Positions 45,286 through 54,393 of a DNA stretch of 64,000 nt are shown here, one piece after another. Position 1 is the first letter of the stretch, and every line of letters begins with the position of its first letter. Both the position numbers and the translations under genes were made by a program. A model generated the notes under the pieces. The model was given only the letters and a program-made list of their open reading frames with translations, ran no database searches and was not told the DNA's origin. The stretch lies in NCBI RefSeq assembly GCF_042850945.1, contig NZ_AP031496.1:3596001-3660000 (forward strand), in the 5' to 3' direction. This DNA is from Halioxenophilus aromaticivorans. GTDB lineage: Bacteria > Pseudomonadota > Gammaproteobacteria > Pseudomonadales > Cellvibrionaceae.

Positions 45286-45680
45286 AACTCTCAGCAGAGC
45301 AAAAGGAGGCAATAAAAGCCTACCTAACAAATGCACCCGGCAATCGTGAAATGCTAGAAAGCTTATTACTGGCAACCTCCGATGGCCGACGGGTGGTATT
45401 TTCAAATTACACAAATAAGCAGTTTGAAAGTAATCGGCTATCCGCCATGGCAGCGTCTCTTTCTGGGCTAAGCCTAACGTTGGCAGAGAGCTGCGAGAAA
45501 ACCGGCACCGTCGGCGGCATCGTTGAAACTGAGGACGGATTAATCATCAGTGGCTTGATCACAGCGGAGGCGCAAGACTACGTTTTACTCGGCATTTTTT
45601 GTAAGGGCATCCAGCACGGCATGGCCTTATGGAATTTTAAAAACCATCAACTAGAATTCAAGAAACTTCTATCTAAATAA
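45282..45680 (+). CDS. Roadblock/LC7-like protein 1
   Basis: This 132-residue protein has the roadblock/LC7 fold pattern: an N-terminal helix, then ESLLLATSDGRRVVF, a helix with NRLSAMAASLSGLSLTLAES (the 'AAmaa..lglg' region seen in MglB and CvnB), then IVETEDGLIISGLITAEAQD and VLLGIFCKG. Such proteins dimerise and act as GTPase-activating or docking partners of small GTPases. The start is TTG 45282, supported by GGAGA seven bases upstream and by overlap with the GTPase stop (ATTGA). No other start fits as well. Function as regulator of the adjacent GTPase is inferred from family and position. Confidence 0.8.
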   Translation: MKLSAEQKEAIKAYLTNAPGNREMLESLLLATSDGRRVVFSNYTNKQFESNRLSAMAASLSGLSLTLAESCEKTGTVGGIVETEDGLIISGLITAEAQDYVLLGIFCKGIQHGMALWNFKNHQLEFKKLLSK

Positions 45681-45703
45681 GACCAGTATACGAGGAATTT
45701 AAC

Positions 45704-46063
45704 ATGTCCAACATCAACGAAACATTGGCAGAATTAATGAAAACCGACGGCGCCAAAGCGGCAGCTGTAGTAGATTACAACAGCGGTATGCTATTGGGTG
45801 GCACAGGCAGCGGCGTAGATCTTGACCTAGCCGCCGGCGGCAACACCGAAGTGGTTCGCGCCAAAATGAAAACCATGGATATGCTCGGCTTGGATGCGAC
45901 CATCGACGACATCCTGATTACTCTTACCGATCAATTCCACCTAATTCGCCCCACTAAAAAACTGGACGGCCTATTTTTGTACTTTGTGTTGGATTCGGCC
46001 AAAGGTAATTTAGCGTTGGCTCGCCGAATTTTGCAAGGTGTCGAAGATAAGCTAGAAATCTAA
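45704..46063 (+). CDS. Roadblock/LC7-like protein 2
   Basis: This 119-residue protein resembles roadblock/LC7 proteins: LAELMKTDGAKAAAVVDYNS, then GMLLGGTGSGVDLDLAAGG and NTEVVRAKMKTMDMLGL. After that come IDDILITLTDQFHLIRPTKK and LDGLFLYFVLDSAKGNLALA. The pattern is typical of bacterial proteins that accompany MglA/COG2229 GTPases. It differs enough from the preceding roadblock protein that the two probably form different dimers or a heterodimer. GAGGAAT precedes the ATG, and the gene starts 23 bases after its neighbour. It is the last gene of the operon, which ends in a strong terminator 25 bases further on. Confidence 0.85.
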   Translation: MSNINETLAELMKTDGAKAAAVVDYNSGMLLGGTGSGVDLDLAAGGNTEVVRAKMKTMDMLGLDATIDDILITLTDQFHLIRPTKKLDGLFLYFVLDSAKGNLALARRILQGVEDKLEI

Positions 46064-46085
46064 CAGCGCCTTCAGCCACCGCCAC

Positions 46086-46128
46086 AAAAAAACGCCTTGC
46101 TCAATGAAAACTTGAGCAAGGCGTTTTT
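46086..46128. terminator. Strong bidirectional intrinsic terminator
   Basis: A 17-base perfect stem (46088-46104 with 46112-46128) with a seven-base loop is bounded by A-runs on the left and T-runs on the right. It serves both the GTPase operon (plus) and the carboxylesterase cluster (minus), which converge here. Confidence 0.92.
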
Positions 46129-46179
46129 AGTTTGGGCAACTCAACAGCGACTCGATGAGCAACTGGTGGCTAATGTGAC

Positions 46180-47856
46180 CTATTGGTTGTCAGCGGATTT
46201 CTCATTTTCAACTTTAGTAATTATAGATAAGCGCTCCTGCCAAGGGTCGTCCTTAACTTCGGCAGTGGCTTCGCTAGTAAAGTCCATCAATGGCCCATTG
46301 GCACCCTGATAAGTCGGCCAAGCCTCAGAACCCGCGTCATTTGGATTACCAGTTTTAATGAAGTTGGTAAATGCATTGATGGCTAAATCCGCCGCCTGTG
46401 CATCCTTTGGTGTTAAATCATCGCCGTATTTGGCGGTAACGGTATCCAAAAAGTAAGGAATTTCCGTGGCGTGTGGGGCACCCGTTTGCCATTCGCCCAG
46501 CATACTTTCCGCAACATACGAGAACCGGTAAAGCCATACCGGCTGACCAAAGCGCGTGAATTCACGAGCGGCATAATGGGCCGGCTCGGTCATAAACTGA
46601 TCGGCTCCTACCATCATTTTGAGCACGGGCAAGGGCGCGTCACCTTCGGGGTCGTAGGCTTTACGCGCTTCGTCGGCGTAATCGCCAAACCAGGCAAACA
46701 GCTCTTCTTTGCTGTCACCCACGCCAAAACCGATATCCGCACTGGTAGTACCGATTAATACCGGCACCTTAGCGGCCTCGCCACGGGCAATGCGCGCACC
46801 AGTAGCATCGGTAATGATATTGTTGTCCCGGATTGGGCCACCACCGTAGGTAATCGGGCCCTGTGGGGGGGCGAACAAATACGTCATGCTAAGGCCATCG
46901 GTTACGTCCTCGGCACTTAACGCGCGCAATGAAGCCAAGGCTTCTGGGCCTGTCCCCTCGATACCGTTAGCCTCGGCAAAATTCAGCCCCACCTTTTCCG
47001 CTGAGATCTGATCGCCTTGATCTTCGCTTAGCATGCGGGTGCCGCGATTGGATCCACGGCCGCCACCAGACATAATAATGGCCTGCTGGAACAACCCTTG
47101 AGACTCTTTAATGAGCATAAGGTTGAATACGGAAAAGCCACCGGCGGATTCACCCATAATTGTGATGGCATTGGGGTCTCCACCAAAGGCTGCTGCGTTG
47201 TCTTTAATCCACTTTAGCGCGGCAACCTGATCCATTTGCCCGTAATTCGCCAATGGCCCTTCAGCAGCTGCCGTTAGGGCTGGGTGAGCAAAAAAGCCAA
47301 ACCGCCCCAAGCGATAATTGATACTGGCAAACACAACGCCTTTGCGCGCAAACGGGCTACCATCGTAAACTTCAGGCGAAGAGCCTCCATTCACCCAACC
47401 ACCACCATGAATCCATACTACCACGGGCAAACTGGCGTCGTTGCTGTCTGCTTGCTTCCACACGTTTAGCACCAAACAGTCTTCTGCCGGCGTGGTACCC
47501 AGGGGCGCAGCATCACTGGGAAATGGCTCTTGCATGCAGTCGTTGCCGTATTGCGCTGCGGATTTTTCCCCCTGCCAACTGATTGGCTGTGGCGCACGCC
47601 AGCGTAGATCACCCACCGGCGGCTGGGCATAGGGAATGCCTTTAAACGCCAAAACGTCGCCTTCCACAACACCGCGTACAGTACCGCTGCTGGTGTTGAC
47701 GACCGTGGCTTCATCCACTGCTGGTGCCACCGGCATGGCGTCACTGCTTTGCTCCTGTGAGGGCTGAGTACTTGGCTCTTTTTGACACCCCATAAGAATA
47801 CTTCCACATAATGCCGCTGACACGGCTACTGCTCCGAATGAGCGTAAACTCTTCAT
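46180..47856 (-). CDS. Type B carboxylesterase lipoprotein
   Basis: This 558-residue alpha/beta hydrolase of the carboxylesterase/cholinesterase family has a lipoprotein leader ending LMGC (C24), a Gln/Ser/Pro-rich spacer and the catalytic body. Family motifs are FKGIPYAQPPVGDLRWRAP (about 72-90), EDCLVLNVW, WIHGGGWVNGG (oxyanion hole), GESAGGFSVF with the nucleophilic serine (about 240), and GAPHATEIPYFLD with the histidine near 465. It would cleave ester-linked substrates at the cell surface or in the periplasm. AGGGATT precedes the ATG. It lies 23 bases after the halogenase gene and is the last gene of the cluster, so it may process a substrate imported or modified by that system. Substrate unknown. 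Confidence 0.92.
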   Translation of the reverse strand: MKSLRSFGAVAVSAALCGSILMGCQKEPSTQPSQEQSSDAMPVAPAVDEATVVNTSSGTVRGVVEGDVLAFKGIPYAQPPVGDLRWRAPQPISWQGEKSAAQYGNDCMQEPFPSDAAPLGTTPAEDCLVLNVWKQADSNDASLPVVVWIHGGGWVNGGSSPEVYDGSPFARKGVVFASINYRLGRFGFFAHPALTAAAEGPLANYGQMDQVAALKWIKDNAAAFGGDPNAITIMGESAGGFSVFNLMLIKESQGLFQQAIIMSGGGRGSNRGTRMLSEDQGDQISAEKVGLNFAEANGIEGTGPEALASLRALSAEDVTDGLSMTYLFAPPQGPITYGGGPIRDNNIITDATGARIARGEAAKVPVLIGTTSADIGFGVGDSKEELFAWFGDYADEARKAYDPEGDAPLPVLKMMVGADQFMTEPAHYAAREFTRFGQPVWLYRFSYVAESMLGEWQTGAPHATEIPYFLDTVTAKYGDDLTPKDAQAADLAINAFTNFIKTGNPNDAGSEAWPTYQGANGPLMDFTSEATAEVKDDPWQERLSIITKVENEKSADNQ

Positions 47857-47879
47857 GGTCTAATCCCTTTTTTGTAATT

Positions 47880-49373
47880 TTACGACTGCTCGGTTGCCGC
47901 ACAATACTGTGCGATAAATTCGCTGTGCGATGGCATTTGCGCAAGGTTATTGGCCACAAATGCTTTTAACTTTTCTAGCTGAGCCTGCAACGCTTGGGGC
48001 GGTAAAATATGCCCGGCGCCATGACGGCTTTCAGGGAACAAGCCCTGCCCCATCATTACTTGTATCCAAGAGTCCACCCTAAATAAATTAACCGCATCCG
48101 GCCAAACATAGCCCTGCTCTTTAAATAATTCTAAGCGGTGGGCTAGGCTTTCGGGTATCGCCATGGTGCGATAGTAATTCCAAAAATCGCTGTCATCGCG
48201 CCGGGTTTGCTTGTAATGCAAAATAATAAAATCTCGCACCGCCTCCCATTCAAACCGTGTCTCCCGATTAAATCTATCCGCCAACGGCGCGCTATTACCA
48301 GCGAAAGGAAACAAACGCATCAACCGAATTAACGCGGTGGTAATAAGATGGATACTGGTTGATTCGAGTGGCTCTAAAAAGCCATTGGCCAACCCAATAG
48401 CGACGCAGTTTTTCTTCCAGGCAATGTCTCGCATCCCGGTTGTGAATTTAATAACACGAGGTTGGGTAAGCGTGTCGCCGGATAAATGTTCGGTCAGTGT
48501 TTTTTGGGCGGCGGCGTCATCACAAAACTGGCTACTGTAAACAATGCCATTGCCGGTACGGTGTTGCAGCGGTATTTTCCATTGCCAGCCAGCTGAGTGG
48601 GCGGTGGCTTTCGTGTAAGGTATTGGCGGCTCGGTACTTTTGGTTTGCACGGCTTGCGCGCTGTCCGAGGCCAGCCAATGGCTCCAATTTTCGTACTCTA
48701 CATTTAAAGCCTCGCCCAACAGCAGCGATCTAAAGCCGGTGCAATCGATAAAAAAGTCAGCGTTAAGCTCACGGTTTTTATCAAGCTGTAGAGACTGAAT
48801 ATCACCCGTAGACGGGTTTAGTTTTGTTTCAACGATTTTACCTTCTACCCGGTTAACACCTATGGCTTCGCTTTTTTGCCTCAGAAATTGTGCGTAGGCG
48901 GTGGCATCTAAGTGAAACGCGTAGTTAACTGGCGTTTTACCGGCCTTAAGCGCGAATTTACTGGCCTTTGCAGCTTTTAACTCCAGGCAATAATCCTCAA
49001 GCGAGCCGCCAAAACCCTGAGCATTGGCCGCCAGCCAATACTGGTGAAACTCGGTGAGCCAGGTGGTTTGACCGATAGCGCCAAAGGAGTGCACATAGGA
49101 CTCCCCTACCCCACCCCAGTTATTAAATTCGATACCCAGCTTAAAGGTTGCCTGGGTGGCTCGCATAAACTCGCGCTCGTCTATTTCCATCAATTGGTGG
49201 AAAGAGCGCATGGTAGGAATGGTCGCCTCGCCGACACCCACGGTGCCAATCTGATCCGATTCCACCAGGGTGATATCCAACAAACTGCCCAGGCGCTTAG
49301 CCAAGGCGTAGGCGGTTAACCAACCTGCGGTACCGCCTCCGGCGATGATGACTTTGGTTTTGTTTTGTTGCAC
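47880..49373 (-). CDS. Flavin-dependent halogenase (tryptophan halogenase family)
   Basis: This 497-residue FADH2-dependent enzyme is of the tryptophan-7-halogenase family. The FAD-binding GGGTAGW lies at 12-18. The lysine in TFKLGIEFNNW (about 78-88) matches the catalytic lysine that forms a haloamine. The WxWxIP signature, which separates halogenases from monooxygenases, is present as GWQWKIPLQHRTGNG. Real halogenation is thus possible, but homologues in receptor-linked clusters have mostly unknown substrates and no flavin reductase lies nearby. Start: TTG 49376 and GTG 49373 are adjacent; GGAG is better spaced for the GTG. The gene is 14-17 bases after the cupin-like gene, in one operon with SapC and the TonB receptor. 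Confidence 0.92.
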   Translation of the reverse strand: MQQNKTKVIIAGGGTAGWLTAYALAKRLGSLLDITLVESDQIGTVGVGEATIPTMRSFHQLMEIDEREFMRATQATFKLGIEFNNWGGVGESYVHSFGAIGQTTWLTEFHQYWLAANAQGFGGSLEDYCLELKAAKASKFALKAGKTPVNYAFHLDATAYAQFLRQKSEAIGVNRVEGKIVETKLNPSTGDIQSLQLDKNRELNADFFIDCTGFRSLLLGEALNVEYENWSHWLASDSAQAVQTKSTEPPIPYTKATAHSAGWQWKIPLQHRTGNGIVYSSQFCDDAAAQKTLTEHLSGDTLTQPRVIKFTTGMRDIAWKKNCVAIGLANGFLEPLESTSIHLITTALIRLMRLFPFAGNSAPLADRFNRETRFEWEAVRDFIILHYKQTRRDDSDFWNYYRTMAIPESLAHRLELFKEQGYVWPDAVNLFRVDSWIQVMMGQGLFPESRHGAGHILPPQALQAQLEKLKAFVANNLAQMPSHSEFIAQYCAATEQS

Positions 49374-49390
49374 CAATTACTCCGAGTCTT

Positions 49391-50413
49391 TTAGCGGTTT
49401 AAACTGCGCTGTAATTGCGCCCGTAGCCGGCGCGCGGTGTTGTCGTCTAACTCAGCTAATAGGCCTTGGCAGGCCTCTGGCAGATGTTCAGTTACCTGGG
49501 CCTCATCGCCAAAAATATAGTAATCAAATAACTCTCGCCAGGCGGCTTTCTCGGCATCTGAGCGGCCGCGCAATTCCAACATGGCGTGCATTAATACATC
49601 CAGGGGGTTACCCATGTAACGCGGCGCGTTGATCCACCAATAATTCACCATTACGTTAAACGCATCTTTGGCTTCAACCTCATGCCACCACATACTGGGG
49701 TAATACAGTGCGTCACCGGGTTCCATGTCTGCAATAACGGCATGTTGTTCGGCTTGTTTAAAACGAGGAAACTTGTCGTAATCCGGTGCCTTTAAATCCA
49801 CCATGGTAATCACCTGCCCGCCGGGCGTGGGTGACAGCGGCCCTGGGTATAAGTTACTGACTTGGCTGGGCGGGAACAAGGTAAAACGCCTGCGGCCCAT
49901 CACACAACAGGCAATGTTTTTGGGGATATCGTAGTGCGCAGAAGCTCGGGATTGAGTGCCAATCCAAACCTTTGCAATTTGTTTGCTGCTGGCAAATTCA
50001 GGGTGGTTAAAAGCCAAGCTATTACTGCTATCGATGCTTGGAAAGGCCTCGTTTAACAGTAGCGAATTGATGTAGTAGTACGGATGCGATTGAGTACCCA
50101 TACCATTAGCAATACGGCTAAAAACATCGTTTAGAGTGACAGTTTCGGCGCGGAAATTAAACCCGGTACACTGCTCATTGTAGGCAAATCGAGCTTCAAT
50201 TTCTGGCTCCCCCACATACACTGTGGCGGGCTTTCCGTTGTAATTTTGCAACAAAAAGTCCATTCCACTGCGAGTAGAAGCCAAGCCAGCTTGAACCATG
50301 GGCCAATGGCCTACCACGCCTTTTAAAATGACTGGCTCGTTAGCGTCAAATAATTGCTGGTAGGGAATATCATTCGGATCTACACCGTGTAGCTCACGCG
50401 CCGCTTGCGCCAT
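49391..50413 (-). CDS. Cupin-like (JmjC-fold) Fe(II)/2-oxoglutarate oxygenase-type protein
   Basis: This 340-residue protein of the cupin_8/JmjC-like group has metal ligands in place: H160 and D162 in ASAHYDIPKNI, and H244 in MWWHEVEA. The region VMGRRRFTLFPPSQVSNLYP, following the HxD, is typical of factor-inhibiting-HIF-like hydroxylases. The N-terminal PVILKGVVGHWPMVQ is another landmark of the group. Target is unknown: it may hydroxylate a protein or a small molecule. GGTGAG precedes the ATG. It lies between SapC and the halogenase with gaps of 25 and 14-17 bases. This trio recurs beside TonB receptors in many marine and plant-associated proteobacteria. Confidence 0.9.
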   Translation of the reverse strand: MAQAARELHGVDPNDIPYQQLFDANEPVILKGVVGHWPMVQAGLASTRSGMDFLLQNYNGKPATVYVGEPEIEARFAYNEQCTGFNFRAETVTLNDVFSRIANGMGTQSHPYYYINSLLLNEAFPSIDSSNSLAFNHPEFASSKQIAKVWIGTQSRASAHYDIPKNIACCVMGRRRFTLFPPSQVSNLYPGPLSPTPGGQVITMVDLKAPDYDKFPRFKQAEQHAVIADMEPGDALYYPSMWWHEVEAKDAFNVMVNYWWINAPRYMGNPLDVLMHAMLELRGRSDAEKAAWRELFDYYIFGDEAQVTEHLPEACQGLLAELDDNTARRLRAQLQRSLNR

Positions 50414-50438
50414 TTTCTCACCTTACCATTGTCTAAAC

Positions 50439-51167
50439 TTAAAGGCCGGCCATGGTTTTCATGTTTTTCTTGTCAATCAATTGGGTAAAGTTGGCCAGTG
50501 AGGACACCATAAAATACGCCAAGCCTAACACGCCGGCTTGGTTTAATTTGGCCAAAACATCACCGCCCAGTCTAGCCAAGGCTTCTTGGTCGATGGTGAA
50601 GTAGTTTTTGAATTCAATTTGGCTGTCTTCGGTTAAATTGATGGTAATGGCCACTTCTTCCAACAATTTAAATTCCTGCAGCAGTGCAAACAGGACTTTA
50701 TCCAGGCTGATGCCGGCATCAATCACCTGCAGCACTTTTTTAACATATTCCAAATACGGGCTTTCGCCGCCCTGCTCTAGAAAAACACTTTCGCCGTCTC
50801 CGCCACAACGTGGATCGGCCTCATCCAACATGATGACAACGTCCTCGGCCTGGCCTTGCTGCTGATCGGATTTCTGCAAGCCAATGGAAAATGGGCCGCG
50901 CGCCAAGGTCGCAGGGATATGGGTGCTCTGCCAAGCTTCGTTTTCTAGAAACAGATTTTCGTCTTTTTCAAAGCCCAAAATAGCATGGGCGTGTAACTCT
51001 TGGGTGTTCTCATCACGGTGGATAAGAATCGGGAATTCTTTGTGCAGCTCAGAAAACTCACTGCTAAATATCAAAGTGCGATTGACGTGATCACCAAAGG
51101 CTTGGGTAGCTCTAAGGTCGATTTTCAAATCTTTATGGTCTACGTTATTGAGTATTTTTTTTGTCAT
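50439..51167 (-). CDS. SapC family protein
   Basis: This 242-residue protein is like SapC, named from the Campylobacter S-layer paracrystalline surface protein locus. Landmarks include HVNRTLIFSSEFSELHKEFP near residue 27, PILIHRDENTQELHAHAILGF, NLFLENEAWQSTHIPA and LARGPFSIGL, and DEADPRCGGDGESVFLEQG. The C-terminal part runs GLAYFMVSSLANFTQLIDKK. No signal peptide, so it acts in the cytoplasm unless exported otherwise. Its biochemical role is unknown. Homologues often sit beside a TonB receptor, a cupin-like protein and a halogenase, exactly as here. ATG 51167 is taken; a TTG five codons upstream is possible. A hairpin lies between it and the receptor gene. Confidence 0.87.
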   Translation of the reverse strand: MTKKILNNVDHKDLKIDLRATQAFGDHVNRTLIFSSEFSELHKEFPILIHRDENTQELHAHAILGFEKDENLFLENEAWQSTHIPATLARGPFSIGLQKSDQQQGQAEDVVIMLDEADPRCGGDGESVFLEQGGESPYLEYVKKVLQVIDAGISLDKVLFALLQEFKLLEEVAITINLTEDSQIEFKNYFTIDQEALARLGGDVLAKLNQAGVLGLAYFMVSSLANFTQLIDKKNMKTMAGL

Positions 51168-51232
51168 AAAAACCAGCGTCAATGAAGGAGCTGTATGCGC
51201 TCAAGGTGAGTGAAGTATAGGAAGGGGATAGT

Positions 51233-51269
51233 TTGCCAAAATTACCCCCCGGTGCATAGCACCAGGGGG
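51233..51269 (-). terminator. Intercistronic hairpin between receptor and sapC
   Basis: On the minus strand, an 11-base stem (51259-51269 with 51245-51255, one G-U pair) with a three-base loop is followed by TAATTTTGG. It lies just after the receptor stop. It could act as a partial terminator or mRNA stabiliser, giving more receptor than downstream product. Confidence 0.6.
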
Positions 51270-51285
51270 CAAAGCAGAGCTTCAC

Positions 51286-54200
51286 TTAGAAGCTGTAACG
51301 AGCGGACAATACGTAGCGTGGGTCTGCCTCAGCATTCCACCACTGCATACGCTTGGTACGGCTGTACAGGGTCTGACCTTCGCCAGTAATGTTGATGCCA
51401 TCCAACGCAACAGTGAAGTTGTCGTTGAAAGAGTAACTAACATTAAAGTCGATTTGGTCGTACTCATCTACGAAGTTTGGCAAACCTGCTAAACCAGCAT
51501 AGGTGGTTGACGCCAAGAACGCATCACGCCAGTTGTAAGCGATACGAGCAGACCAACCGCCCTTCTCGTAGATCAACACGGCGTTGGCAGAATCCGACAG
51601 ACCTTCCAATGCGAACTGGTTTACGGTAGGAGCTGCGGCTAAGTTGTAACCTACATCACCGTCAACCAAAGTTGCGTTGGCTTGGAAACCAAAGCCACTT
51701 TCACCGAAGAAGTGCTGCCACGCCAACTCGAAACCATCAATAATAGCGGTTTCGGTGTTAACCGGCTGAGATACAGAGAACAGGAAGTTAGGATCTGTTG
51801 CACCTGGCAAGATATCGTACAAGCCAATGATATCCAATGCCTGCTGGGCACCACCTGGTTGAGACGGATCAACGTAATCTGCCGCTCCACCTGGGAAGTC
51901 TGCAGGGTTATCCAAGATAGCCGCCATGGTAAACATATTTTGCTCGTTTACCGTGTAGCCACCGGCAATCAACGCATCTTGCGCCGCACCAGATAAAGTC
52001 CCTGCTGCACCCGAGGTAGGATCCTGCAAATCGAACAGTTCTTCTTCAACGGTTTCAGTGCCCACGAAGTTATTAACTGTTTTGCGGTAGTAACCAATCG
52101 ATGCGTAGCTTGAATCGTTGTAGTAGTACTCTACTGACAGGTCAAAGTTGGTAGATTCCAACGGATCAAGTTGAGCAGTGCCGCGCGAAGCAGTTGGCGT
52201 ACCACCGAGCGAAGTCAACGTGGCAGGAGCGGTTAGACTGGTGGTCATAAACATACGATCGTAGGCTGGGCGAGCCAGGGTTTGGCTGATAGACGCACGC
52301 GCTTTCCATTGCTCGGAAATATCCACCGAGAAATCGATGTTCGGCAGGATATTGTCGTAGCTATAGCTTTGGCCGATGGTGTTCAAACCAACGCTAAAGG
52401 CCGGCACAAAGTCGTTGTCCGAAGTCCAAGCGTACTGCTGCACGGTGTTTTGGCGGGCAGACGATTTAACGTCGGTTTTCTCATAACGCACGCCAACAGA
52501 AGTTTGGGTGGTCATACCGGCGATTTCACCGTCGAAGGTAGCGCCCACGTACATTGAGAAAATCTCTTCCTCAACGGTGTTGTCGTTAAACGCTGCTTGG
52601 TTCAAGTTGTTGAAGTCATAGGAATCGAAAGAAGAATCCAGCGCTTGACCAAAGGCATACGGATCAACGCGGAAGGCTTCACGGCCCAGTACGGTTAGGT
52701 AATAGCCATCAGGAATGATGTCAGCGGCACCTGGGTAACCGTTTAAGCTGAAATCATCAAATTCACTGGTGACGTTTTCTTGGTTAAGCAAACTTGGATC
52801 CGGAATATCGCGATAGCCCACACCCCAGCCACCCAAGAAATCTTGAGTTTCTGAGTGAGTTTGTTGCATCTCAGACTCTACATAACCGATACCAAAGTCT
52901 ACGCGAACACCTTCACCTTCATCCCATGTACCATCGAACTGGAACTGGTTGATGTCGGTTTCTTGCTCGGAGTAGATAGAACGCAGGGTTTGGGTAGCGA
53001 TATCAGCGGCATCTAAAACGCCGTTGCCGTTACCACCGGCAGGGCCAGTGTTTTCTACCACACCCACACTAACCTGAGGCACGCTACCGCTGTAATCTGC
53101 TGCCTGCCAACCGGCACCCGCAGCTGCTACGTTGGCACGCCAGCTGTTAGCACCGTTTTTGCCGTCGCCGCCCGCTTTTGCCGTTGAAGTAGCCGCATCA
53201 AAACGCAGTACAAGTGAATCGCTGGCGTGGAATTCTGCGTTAAAGCCGAAAGATTGCAATTCATCTTTGGTGGCGTCATCCCAGCTGGCGTAGAACAAAT
53301 CTTTACCACGGCCGTCGGGCTCAGCAATTTGCTCAACCAAGCGCAGAGGCGTGGCAACCACATCGCTGCCGTCAAACTCTACAAAGCTAAATGCACGTGA
53401 GAACCAAATGCCTGGCACCAGGTTTTTAGATTCCAAAGTGTTGGTGGTGTACAGAGCATCTGCGGTTAAGGTTAGTTTGTCAGACGGTGCAAATTGCAGC
53501 GTTAACATACCGTTGGTACGTTCGCGGTTAATATCTGCGTTGTTAACACCGACGTTGTAAGGAAGGGCCATCAGCTGGCCTTCTTCCGGCGCATTAACTA
53601 CTTCAGCACCTTGCAAGAAGCTCAAATCATCGCTGTAGTCGAAAAAGCTGTAACCGGATACGTTAACACCGCGTGAGCCAGAGCTACGCTCTTGGTATGA
53701 ACCAAACACAGAAACACCGAAGGTGCCTTCGTCGTTGGCCCAGCTGTACAATCCGCTTAATTCAGGCGTGACGCAGTCTTCACCAGACTCATCCATGACA
53801 CCTTTAATACCGATAGAACCTTTGTTGCCGGCTTCAAGAGGCTTGATGGTTTGAACATTGATGGTGGCACCAACGCCGCCGGTGGGAACAGACGCTTTAC
53901 CGGTTTTGTACACTTGCAGACCGGCAACACCTTCAGAGGCTAGGGATGAGAAATCGAAAGAACGTGAAGTACCTTGGCTGGCAGCGTCGTCAGAGTTACC
54001 CGTAATAGTGGTTACGTTTGCGGCAGGCATCTGACGGCCGTTCAGCGTTACAAGGTTAAAGCCGCCGCCAAAGCCACGTACAGTAACCTCAGAACCTTCA
54101 CCGTTTACTCGGTTGATGGAAACACCCGTAATACGCTGCAAAGATTCCGCTAAGTTCGTGTCGGGGAATTTACCCATGTCTTCGGCAGAGATTGCGTCAA

Positions 54201-54393
54201 CAACACCGCTAGAATCTCGTTTGATGTCCATGGCACGAGTCAAGCTGCCCCGTACGCCCGTAACAACAACCTCTTCCAGCATCATTGCTGCATCTTGGTC
54301 TGATTCTTGTGCGAAAGCTAATCCAGTTCCAGAAAGAAATGCCAGTGTGACACAGGTAGCTAATGGTTTTTTATTAAATGCTGATTTTTGCAT
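51286..54393 (-). CDS. TonB-dependent receptor of the SapC/halogenase cluster
   Basis: This 1035-residue outer-membrane receptor belongs to the large proteobacterial class used for carbohydrates and other nutrients. The signal peptide ends AFAQ (about residue 29). A TonB box is seen in LEEVVVTGVRGSL (39-51), and the plug domain carries DTNLAESLQRITGVSINRVN and GSEVTVRGFGGGFNLVTLNG. The barrel follows and ends with SARYSF, the canonical terminal phenylalanine. CTGGAG stands before ATG 54393. It heads a minus-strand cluster (SapC, cupin-like, halogenase, carboxylesterase). The ligand is unknown; an aromatic or esterified plant- or algal-derived compound would fit the enzymes, but this is inference. 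Confidence 0.94.
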   Translation of the reverse strand: MQKSAFNKKPLATCVTLAFLSGTGLAFAQESDQDAAMMLEEVVVTGVRGSLTRAMDIKRDSSGVVDAISAEDMGKFPDTNLAESLQRITGVSINRVNGEGSEVTVRGFGGGFNLVTLNGRQMPAANVTTITGNSDDAASQGTSRSFDFSSLASEGVAGLQVYKTGKASVPTGGVGATINVQTIKPLEAGNKGSIGIKGVMDESGEDCVTPELSGLYSWANDEGTFGVSVFGSYQERSSGSRGVNVSGYSFFDYSDDLSFLQGAEVVNAPEEGQLMALPYNVGVNNADINRERTNGMLTLQFAPSDKLTLTADALYTTNTLESKNLVPGIWFSRAFSFVEFDGSDVVATPLRLVEQIAEPDGRGKDLFYASWDDATKDELQSFGFNAEFHASDSLVLRFDAATSTAKAGGDGKNGANSWRANVAAAGAGWQAADYSGSVPQVSVGVVENTGPAGGNGNGVLDAADIATQTLRSIYSEQETDINQFQFDGTWDEGEGVRVDFGIGYVESEMQQTHSETQDFLGGWGVGYRDIPDPSLLNQENVTSEFDDFSLNGYPGAADIIPDGYYLTVLGREAFRVDPYAFGQALDSSFDSYDFNNLNQAAFNDNTVEEEIFSMYVGATFDGEIAGMTTQTSVGVRYEKTDVKSSARQNTVQQYAWTSDNDFVPAFSVGLNTIGQSYSYDNILPNIDFSVDISEQWKARASISQTLARPAYDRMFMTTSLTAPATLTSLGGTPTASRGTAQLDPLESTNFDLSVEYYYNDSSYASIGYYRKTVNNFVGTETVEEELFDLQDPTSGAAGTLSGAAQDALIAGGYTVNEQNMFTMAAILDNPADFPGGAADYVDPSQPGGAQQALDIIGLYDILPGATDPNFLFSVSQPVNTETAIIDGFELAWQHFFGESGFGFQANATLVDGDVGYNLAAAPTVNQFALEGLSDSANAVLIYEKGGWSARIAYNWRDAFLASTTYAGLAGLPNFVDEYDQIDFNVSYSFNDNFTVALDGINITGEGQTLYSRTKRMQWWNAEADPRYVLSARYSF

